Below, one piece after another: positions 55,317 through 61,424 of a stretch of 64,000 nucleotides of DNA. Position 1 is the stretch's first letter, and each line of letters opens with the position of its first letter. The position numbers were made by a program, and so were the translations under genes. This DNA comes from Brachybacterium paraconglomeratum (lineage in GTDB: Bacteria > Actinomycetota > Actinomycetes > Actinomycetales > Dermabacteraceae): NCBI RefSeq assembly GCF_003994255.1, contig NZ_ML133860.1:62001-126000 (forward strand), in the 5' to 3' direction. The notes under the pieces are model-generated. The model was not told the origin of the DNA and ran no database searches. It saw only the letters and a list, made by a program, of their open reading frames with translations.

Positions 55317-55340
55317 GGGTGCGTGATGCACATCGCACCC
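55317..55340. repeat. 24-bp inverted repeat upstream of secreted protein gene
   Basis: GGGTGCG and CGCACCC flank a ten-base centre (TGATGCACAT) that is itself partly symmetric. It lies 20 bases before the start of the 55361 gene and overlaps or immediately precedes its ribosome binding region. It may be an operator or an mRNA hairpin. Confidence 0.45.
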
Positions 55341-55360
55341 GACAGGAAGGCCGCTCGACC

Positions 55361-56608
55361 ATGAGCGCCCAGCGTCACGCACAGCACTCCGACCCGACCA
55401 CGACCTCTCATCCACCTGCGCCCCGCCTCGGCGTCGATCGACGCACGCTGCTGCGTGGAGCAGGCCTGCTCGGCGCGGTCGCCGCGACCGGTGCCTCGCT
55501 CGCTCCCGCCCAGGCCGCCCCCGCGCCCACGACGGTGGATCCGGCCGCCTTCCGGCTGACCGCCGATTACACGAAGTACACCGCACGGGTCGAGGCGCTG
55601 CTCGAGCAGGCCGGGCGGGCGAGCGTCAGCCAGGTGATGGACGACGCCAACCACGAGCGCACCCCCGCCACGGTGATCGACACCCAGGTCCACGGCTTCC
55701 GCTTCGCCACGAGTGACGAGAACGACCCCGACGCCTTCCCGCAGGGGATCGCCACCAGCCGCGATGCGGTGGGCACCGCGGGCAACGGCCGCTACGACGG
55801 CCGTCAGGTGATCGCCGTCAGCTTCTACAACAACTCCCCGAAGTCCAGCCGCATCAACCTCATCGACTGGGACGCGAACTACCCCAATGCGTACCGACGG
55901 ATCCTGCTGGTCGAACCGACCGGGACCGCGGAGGAGCCCAGCTTCCGCGACGTGGAGATCCATGCCGGCGGGATCGCCTGGTACGGGGACCTGCTCTACG
56001 TCGCGGACTCCGCCGCGAAGCCCGGCGGGATGAGGGTGTTCGACATGAGCAAGATCCTCACCACGGACACCGGCGGCACGAAGGACCAGATCGGTCGGGT
56101 GGGCGACACCTTCTACGCGCACAACTACGCCTACGTCCTGCCGCAGGTCGGCACCATCTCCTCGGAGCTGGAGGCGGGCACCGAGCCGCTCGTGTGGTCC
56201 ACGATCTCGCTGGACCGTGTGACCCGCTCGATCGTCATGACCGAGTACCGCTGCGACGACAGCTGCGACAACTACCCCACGGGCACCACCCGCGCGGTGC
56301 GCTTCGACTTCCAGGACGGTGGTCCCACCTCCGCCGGGACCACGACCGCGAGCGAGGCGCTCGAGGTGCCGCTGCACTTCCTCAACGGCGTCGGCTCCCA
56401 CAACGGGCGCTGGTGGTTCAACAGCTCCCGCCACAAGACCCTGAGCTACTGGTCCGGCGAGGGAGCGCTCACCACCTATCCCTGGGTCTCCTGGGGACAG
56501 TCGATCAGCTACTGGGAGGACGCGGACGGCCCCGACCTCCTGTGGTCCCTCACCGAGGGCGAGGGATTCCGTGCGGTGTTCGCCGTGAAGCAGGCCGGCT
56601 ACAGCTGA
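55361..56608 (+). CDS. Tat-exported protein of unknown function
   Basis: A 415-residue protein with a twin-arginine signal: DRRTLLRGAGLLGAV (Arg27-Arg28) with a likely cleavage after AQA at about residue 52. The mature part has YADSAAKPGGMRVFDMS, DVEIHAGGIAWYGDLLYV and SHNGRWWFNSSRHKTLSYW, reminiscent of beta-propeller blades in secreted actinobacterial proteins, with one close Cys pair (RCDDSC). I do not recognise the family or an active site. The ATG follows AGGAAGG by about eleven bases. It lies between ligA and recQ, convergent with recQ at a distance of twelve bases. Confidence 0.8.
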   Translation: MSAQRHAQHSDPTTTSHPPAPRLGVDRRTLLRGAGLLGAVAATGASLAPAQAAPAPTTVDPAAFRLTADYTKYTARVEALLEQAGRASVSQVMDDANHERTPATVIDTQVHGFRFATSDENDPDAFPQGIATSRDAVGTAGNGRYDGRQVIAVSFYNNSPKSSRINLIDWDANYPNAYRRILLVEPTGTAEEPSFRDVEIHAGGIAWYGDLLYVADSAAKPGGMRVFDMSKILTTDTGGTKDQIGRVGDTFYAHNYAYVLPQVGTISSELEAGTEPLVWSTISLDRVTRSIVMTEYRCDDSCDNYPTGTTRAVRFDFQDGGPTSAGTTTASEALEVPLHFLNGVGSHNGRWWFNSSRHKTLSYWSGEGALTTYPWVSWGQSISYWEDADGPDLLWSLTEGEGFRAVFAVKQAGYS

Positions 56609-56620
56609 CCTGCCTGTCGC

Positions 56621-58828
56621 TCACGCCTGCTGCGCGAGCGCCAGCGGCAGGACCGGCCCGGAGCCCGCGCGGCGCAGCATCCGGGCGGCGACGGCCATCG
56701 TCCAGCGAGTGTCGATCACGTCGTCGACCAGCAGGATCGGCGCACCGTCCAGGGCGTCGAGCCGTGCCTGCAGCTCGGCGCCCACCGCGAAGCGCTCCCA
56801 GAGGTCGGCGACGCGGAAGGCGCTGTTCCCGCCGCCGCGCAGCGGTGCGGCGTCGGGGGAGAGGTCGAGGGCGCCGAGGTCCTCGAGCCGTCCGATCGAG
56901 GCGATGCCCGCGGCGAGGGAGCCCACCAGCTGCGGGCGCGTGGTCGAGGGGACGGCGACCACGGCGGCGGGGCGCTGCTGCCAGTCCCAGTCCCTCAGCA
57001 CCTCGACGATCCGGTTACCGATCCGCTCGGGCACGACCGCGTCGACGGGACGGCCGTCCTCGTCGGTGCGCAGCAGCTCCCGCAGCGGCACCGCCCAGCC
57101 CAGATCCGACATGCGCGCGATGACCCGGCCCTCCACGGCGCGCTCGCCCTCCGGGATCCGGCCCTTCGGCGCGCCGGCGCCGAGCAGCCGGTCCAGGCCC
57201 GAGGGCCAGCTCGCCCGCGGCTCGACCGGCACGCCGACCCGCTCCAGCAGTGCCGCGACGCGCTCCTCGGCGCCGCCCTCGCCCGCGCTGGTCGCCGGTG
57301 CGTCCGGCGCTGGGTACCAGGGCCCCGCGCAGACGTCGCAGCGCCCGCAGGGCACGGCGGTCTCATCGTCGAGCTGACGGGCGAGGAACACCATCCGGCA
57401 CTGCTCGGGTCCGCCGGCGAGCGCCTCGTACTCGAGCATCGCCTGCTGCTCCTCGCGGCGGGCGCGGGCGACGGTCTCGTAGCGCTCGGCGTCGTAGTGC
57501 CAGGGCGCGCCGGTGGAGACCCAACCGCCCTTGACGTTCTGGACCGCGCCGTCCACGGCGAGCACCTTCAGCAGCAGCTCGAGGGCGCTGCGGCGCACGT
57601 CCACCCGCGCCTCGAGCGCCGGGGTGGACAGCGGCGCGGAGGATTCCGCGAGCGCGGCGAGGACCTGCGAGGCGGACTCCTGGGTGGGCATCGACGCAGT
57701 CGCGAAGTACTCCCAGATCGCCCGGTCCTCCTTCCCCGGCAGCAGCAGCACGTCGGCCCGGTCGGTCGCACGGCCCGCGCGGCCCACCTGCTGGTAGTAG
57801 GCGACGGGGGAGGAGGGCGCCCCGAGGTGGATCACGAAGCCGAGGTCCGGCTTGTCGAAGCCCATGCCCAGCGCGCTGGTCGCGGCGAGGGCCTTGACCT
57901 CGTTGTCCTTCAGCGCCTGCTCGAGCTCGGCGCGCTCCTCCGGATCGGTGCGGCCCGTATAGGCGCGCACGCGACGCCCGGGTCGGTCCAGCAGGGAGGC
58001 GAGATCCTCCGCGGCGGAGACGGTCAGGGCGTAGATGATCCCCGAGCCCTCGAAGGAGTCCAGGTGCCGCACCAGGTAGTCCAGGCGCTGCCGGTCATCG
58101 GCGAGGCTCATCGATCCCAGCCGCAGCGACTCCCTGGTGAGCGAACCGCGCAGGGTCAGCACCTCGCCGTCGGCGCCGCCGGTGCCGAGCTGCTCGGCGA
58201 CGTCGGCGACCACGCGGGAGTTCGCGGTCGCGGTGGTCGCGAGGACGGGCACCTCGGAGCCGAGCTCGGCGACGAGGTCCCGCAGCCGGCGGTAGTCGGG
58301 CCGGAAGTCGTGGCCCCAGTCGGAGATGCAGTGGGCCTCGTCGATCACGAGCAGCCCGCAGCGGTCCACCAGGCGCGGCAGCTGCTCCTCACGGAAGCGG
58401 GGATTCACCAGGCGCTCGGGGGAGACCAGCAGCACGTCGATCTCATCGGCCGCGAGGCCCTCCTCGATGGCCCGCCACTCGGTGGGGTTCGCGGAGCTGA
58501 TCGCGTCGGCCCGCACCCCGGCCCGCCTCGCGGCCGCGACCTGATCGCGCATCAGCGCGATCAGCGGGGAGATGATCAGCGCCGGCCCCGCTCCGCGCCG
58601 ACGCTGCAGCAGCGCGGAGAGAAAGTACACCGCGGACTTCCCCCAGCCGGTGCGCTGGACGACCAGCACGCGGCGCCGCTCGGCGACCAGCGCCTGGATC
58701 GCCTCGAACTGGCCGGGGTGGAAGCGGGCGTCCTCCCGCCCGGTCAGGGCGCGCAGCGACTCGAGGGCCTCCTCGTGCAGCGCGGCGCTGTCGGTCGGGG
58801 CGGCGGGGGAGTGCGGCGTCGTGCTCAT
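56621..58828 (-). CDS. recQ: RecQ-family DNA helicase with C-terminal phosphoribosyltransferase-like domain
   Basis: A 735-residue protein. The SF2 helicase core (about 30-350) has motif I QRTGWGKSAV (Lys64), the DEAH box in LLVIDEAHCISDWGHDFRPDY, motif III ATTATA and motif VI QQVGRAGRATD. A short RecQ-C zinc region retains four Cys (AGGPEQC, CGRCDVC). The remainder (about 480-735) is unlike the usual winged-helix-HRDC tail and includes ILLVDDVIDTRWTM, the PRPP-binding motif of type I phosphoribosyltransferases. The ATG at 58828 has CACACT six bases upstream and no ribosome binding site. Proteins of this combined form are known in actinobacteria; the PRTase part may bind rather than convert a nucleotide. 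Confidence 0.93.
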   Translation of the reverse strand: MSTTPHSPAAPTDSAALHEEALESLRALTGREDARFHPGQFEAIQALVAERRRVLVVQRTGWGKSAVYFLSALLQRRRGAGPALIISPLIALMRDQVAAARRAGVRADAISSANPTEWRAIEEGLAADEIDVLLVSPERLVNPRFREEQLPRLVDRCGLLVIDEAHCISDWGHDFRPDYRRLRDLVAELGSEVPVLATTATANSRVVADVAEQLGTGGADGEVLTLRGSLTRESLRLGSMSLADDRQRLDYLVRHLDSFEGSGIIYALTVSAAEDLASLLDRPGRRVRAYTGRTDPEERAELEQALKDNEVKALAATSALGMGFDKPDLGFVIHLGAPSSPVAYYQQVGRAGRATDRADVLLLPGKEDRAIWEYFATASMPTQESASQVLAALAESSAPLSTPALEARVDVRRSALELLLKVLAVDGAVQNVKGGWVSTGAPWHYDAERYETVARARREEQQAMLEYEALAGGPEQCRMVFLARQLDDETAVPCGRCDVCAGPWYPAPDAPATSAGEGGAEERVAALLERVGVPVEPRASWPSGLDRLLGAGAPKGRIPEGERAVEGRVIARMSDLGWAVPLRELLRTDEDGRPVDAVVPERIGNRIVEVLRDWDWQQRPAAVVAVPSTTRPQLVGSLAAGIASIGRLEDLGALDLSPDAAPLRGGGNSAFRVADLWERFAVGAELQARLDALDGAPILLVDDVIDTRWTMAVAARMLRRAGSGPVLPLALAQQA

Positions 58829-58834
58829 GGACCC

Positions 58835-58840
58835 AGTGTG
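58835..58840 (-). promoter_or_regulatory. -10 box of recQ, leaderless start
   Basis: On the minus strand CACACT is followed by GGGTCC and ATG. The spacer is six bases. Confidence 0.5.
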
Positions 58841-58980
58841 GCAAGCCGGACCGACGCCCGACGACCCAGCGACGCCGTCGTGGACATCCACGCGCAGGGG
58901 AGGAACGGTCCTGGGCGGGTGTCTGAGACAGCTCTCATGCACCTCTCATCCCCTGCGCACCCCGTCTCATCCGGCGCCTC

Positions 58981-58986
58981 TAGTGT
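58981..58986 (+). promoter_or_regulatory. -10 box of the HTTM pair, leaderless start
   Basis: TAGTGT is followed by seven bases and the ATG at 58994. No ribosome binding site is present. Confidence 0.5.
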
Positions 58987-58993
58987 TCCGGCC

Positions 58994-59545
58994 ATGACCT
59001 CCTCAGCGCTGCACCGTCGCTCCGCCGGAGCCTCCGTCCCCGACACCCCTGCCACCCGACTCCTCGCCGGCCTCCTGGCGGGAGCCCTGCTCACCGCCGT
59101 GGCCCTGCCCGCCCGTCACTACCCCGCGGAGGGTGAGGTGCGGGACTCCTTCCCCTTCTCCCACTACCCGATGTTCTCCGCCCGGCGCTCGGCTCACTAC
59201 CGGGTCGCGCACCTGCTCGGCATCGACGCCGACGGCACCTCCCGGCCCCTGCACTACAGCTATCTCGGCACCGGCGGGCTCAACGCCGTGCGCCGCCAGG
59301 TCCGCAGGCGGGTGCGGGACGGCGACGGGCAGCACCTCGCCGAGCACGCCGCCGCGCTGGTCGCCGCTCGCGACCGCGCCGAGGACCGCGGGATCCTCGA
59401 GGTCCGCATGGTCCGCGGCCGCTACCACCTCGATTCCTACCTGCGCGGCAGCGACCGCGAGGGCTTCACCCGCTCGATCGAGCTGGTCGGCGCGGCGCCC
59501 GTCCCGGGCCGTCGCCCCGCCGCTGTGGTGGAGGCCGGACGATGA
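58994..59545 (+). CDS. Small membrane-anchored partner of HTTM protein
   Basis: A 183-residue protein with one hydrophobic helix (about 22-40) and a soluble extracytoplasmic or cytoplasmic domain. Just after the helix is the striking segment FPFSHYPMFS (53-62), which I associate with small proteins encoded next to HTTM (vitamin K-dependent carboxylase-like) membrane proteins. The rest is Arg-rich (RRQVRRRVRDGDGQH) without known motifs. It overlaps the following HTTM gene by ATGA, so the two form an operon. Function unknown. Confidence 0.78.
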   Translation: MTSSALHRRSAGASVPDTPATRLLAGLLAGALLTAVALPARHYPAEGEVRDSFPFSHYPMFSARRSAHYRVAHLLGIDADGTSRPLHYSYLGTGGLNAVRRQVRRRVRDGDGQHLAEHAAALVAARDRAEDRGILEVRMVRGRYHLDSYLRGSDREGFTRSIELVGAAPVPGRRPAAVVEAGR

Positions 59546-60441
59546 GCCCCCTGCTGCGCCGTCTCGCGGACACCGCCCGACGGCACCTCGCCCCCGCCGC
59601 GCCCCCGACCGCCCCCGCCCTGCTGCGCCTCGCCGTCGGCGGCTACCACCTGTGGCACGTCGGCCGCCGACGCTCGCTGTATCGAGGCGTGCACCGCACC
59701 GCCTCGGAGAGCTTCGACCCCGTGGGCGTGGCGCGGGTGCTGAAGAAGCCGCTCCCGCCCCGGGTCGCGGACGCGCTGGTGGATGCTTCCCTGGTCACGG
59801 GGGCGCTGTTCACCGCCGGGATCGGGCACCGGGTCACCGGCCCGCTGCACTCGGCGCTGCAGACCTGGAACTTCAGCTACCGCAACTCGTGGTCGATGGT
59901 CTTCCACCACGAGAACAACCTGGTGCTGCACACGATGGTGCTCGGCGCCGCGCCCGCGGCCGATGCCCTCAGCGTGGATGCGGTGCTGCGCGACGGGACG
60001 CTGCTGCCCGAGCGGCGCTCGTGGATGTACGGCGCGACGCCCGCCGTGATGAACGGCGCCGTCACCCTGACCTACCTGTTGGCAGGTCTCGCGAAGCTCA
60101 CCGGCTCCGACGGGATGCGGTGGGCGAGCGGTGCGTCGATGCGCAGCCAGGTCGCGGTGGACTCGCTGCGCAAGGAGATGCTCGGCGAGGGATCGAACCC
60201 GCTGCTGCGCGTCCTCGGCCCGCACACCGGGCTGTTCGCGGTGATGGCGGCGGGATCGCTCGTGCTCGAGCTCGGCGCACCGCTGGCCCTCGCCGACCGC
60301 CGTCTCGGATGGCTGTTCGCCGCCGGCGCCTTCTCGATGCACTGGGGGATCAAGGCGATCATGCGGATCACCTTCCCGTACAACCTCTCGGGCGTGCTCT
60401 ACCTGCCGCTGCTGCTCATGCCGCCGCCGGAGCGGCGCTGA
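59542..60441 (+). CDS. HTTM-type multi-pass membrane protein
   Basis: A 299-residue protein with several hydrophobic stretches, among them LVDASLVTGALFTAGIG, LTYLLAGLAKLTG, FAVMAAGSLVLELGAPL and LSGVLYLPLLLM. The pattern of YLLAGLAKL followed by a Trp and then LELGAPL in the next helix matches HTTM/DoxX-like proteins related to the vitamin K-dependent gamma-carboxylase membrane domain. FHHENNLVLHTMVLG holds two His that could face the membrane interior. It is translationally coupled to the partner before it and ends six bases from a convergent small gene. Confidence 0.78.
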   Translation: MSPLLRRLADTARRHLAPAAPPTAPALLRLAVGGYHLWHVGRRRSLYRGVHRTASESFDPVGVARVLKKPLPPRVADALVDASLVTGALFTAGIGHRVTGPLHSALQTWNFSYRNSWSMVFHHENNLVLHTMVLGAAPAADALSVDAVLRDGTLLPERRSWMYGATPAVMNGAVTLTYLLAGLAKLTGSDGMRWASGASMRSQVAVDSLRKEMLGEGSNPLLRVLGPHTGLFAVMAAGSLVLELGAPLALADRRLGWLFAAGAFSMHWGIKAIMRITFPYNLSGVLYLPLLLMPPPERR

Positions 60442-60447
60442 GCGGTC

Positions 60448-60696
60448 TCAGGACTCGGAGTTCTCGGGGTCCCCGGCGGACTCCGAGGACTCGGCCGACG
60501 GCGCGCCCTCGCGCTCCAGCCGACGCAGACGCTCCGAGGTGGACTCGGAGTCGCTCAGCGGGTCCTCCTTCGTCGCCAGCGCCCGACGCATCCGCTCTTC
60601 GAGCTCCTGCGCCTCACGGATCCTCGGATCCTCGGAGGCCTGCTCGCCGTCCTCAGGATCGTGCGAGGTGTAATCGATGTTCGGATCGACGGACAT
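60448..60696 (-). CDS. Small acidic protein of unknown function
   Basis: An 82-residue hydrophilic protein rich in Glu, Ser, Asp and Arg with no hydrophobic segment. The centre (REAQELEERMRRALA, about 27-41) and ERLRRLERE (about 55-63) are likely helices. GAAGGGA is six bases before the ATG and a TAGACT -10 box lies at 60732-60737, which supports real expression. I recognise no family. It is convergent with the HTTM gene. Confidence 0.7.
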   Translation of the reverse strand: MSVDPNIDYTSHDPEDGEQASEDPRIREAQELEERMRRALATKEDPLSDSESTSERLRRLEREGAPSAESSESAGDPENSES

Positions 60697-60731
60697 GGCG
60701 GGTCCCTTCGGTGCGATGCGGCGGAGACGGA

Positions 60732-60737
60732 AGTCTA
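60732..60737 (-). promoter_or_regulatory. -10 box of small acidic protein gene
   Basis: On the minus strand TAGACT (within TTAGACT) lies about 36 bases before the start. Its form matches the tRNA-Arg, mnmA and 35660 promoters. Confidence 0.5.
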
Positions 60738-60800
60738 ACCCTCCGTGGGGTGCTGCGGACCGTCACCCGTCCCGTCCCCGCTGCGGAGACCGCTTCGCGA

Positions 60801-61424
60801 TCACGATTCCTCGACTGATTGAGTCCACGGGTTCGGCGGTGCATGCCGTGCGAGCCCCGCCGCAGGGGAGACGGTCGTGGGTCGGGACCGCCACTGATGG
60901 TCCTCAAGCATCTGCACCCATCTCTCGATCGCCTTATGCGTCGGTCGCGAGAAGCGGTCCCAGGCTCCTGAGATCGGCATGCCATGGGCGAGCACGGGAT
61001 CGTACGGCATCGTGAAATGGTCCTGGCCGTGACCTGATCCTCTGCGAGCGGGACCATGGACCGCGCTGCGGGCGATCGTCACATGCGGACCGATGAGACG
61101 CGGGCCTGGAGCAGCCAGCTCCTCGACCGTGCGGTCGACGACGGCATCGCCTTTCGACCCGACCGGGGCCACCAGGACGACGTGTCCCGTGGCCAGTGCC
61201 GCCATCACCTTCTCGAGGGAGAATCGTCCACCTTCGCGGATACGTCGCTCCCCGATCACCGTGGGGAAGGGCGCTCCGACGCGACGCTCGAGCACCTCGG
61301 GATCGTGGCTGGCGATCTCCGGGAGATCCTCGGCGCGCCCGGAGTGCCCGAGGAGGGAGAGAGCGACGAGCGTCGTCGTACCGGCTCCGCCGGTGAGCCC
61401 GAGGAATGTCAGCGTCGTCATCAT
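60801..61424 (-). CDS. MinD/ParA-like protein with degenerate P-loop, next to eccC
   Basis: A 207-residue protein that starts MMTTLTFLGLTGGAGTTTL, like the deviant Walker A of MinD/ParA ATPases but with no Lys: the GGxGKT position reads GGAGTTT. The later ATPase motifs are also not recognisable, although HVVLVAPVGSKGDAVVD sits roughly where a Walker B strand would be. The start overlaps the eccC stop (TGATG), so the two are co-translated. MinD-like proteins occur in several type VII secretion loci; this one probably cannot hydrolyse ATP in the usual way and may be a structural or regulatory relic. Confidence 0.7.
   Translation of the reverse strand: MMTTLTFLGLTGGAGTTTLVALSLLGHSGRAEDLPEIASHDPEVLERRVGAPFPTVIGERRIREGGRFSLEKVMAALATGHVVLVAPVGSKGDAVVDRTVEELAAPGPRLIGPHVTIARSAVHGPARRGSGHGQDHFTMPYDPVLAHGMPISGAWDRFSRPTHKAIERWVQMLEDHQWRSRPTTVSPAAGLARHAPPNPWTQSVEES

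Noticed and set aside
60697..60800. Small gene between the acidic protein gene and the MinD-like gene
   Set aside because: No start with a ribosome binding site; the stretch is explained by the promoter of the acidic protein gene.
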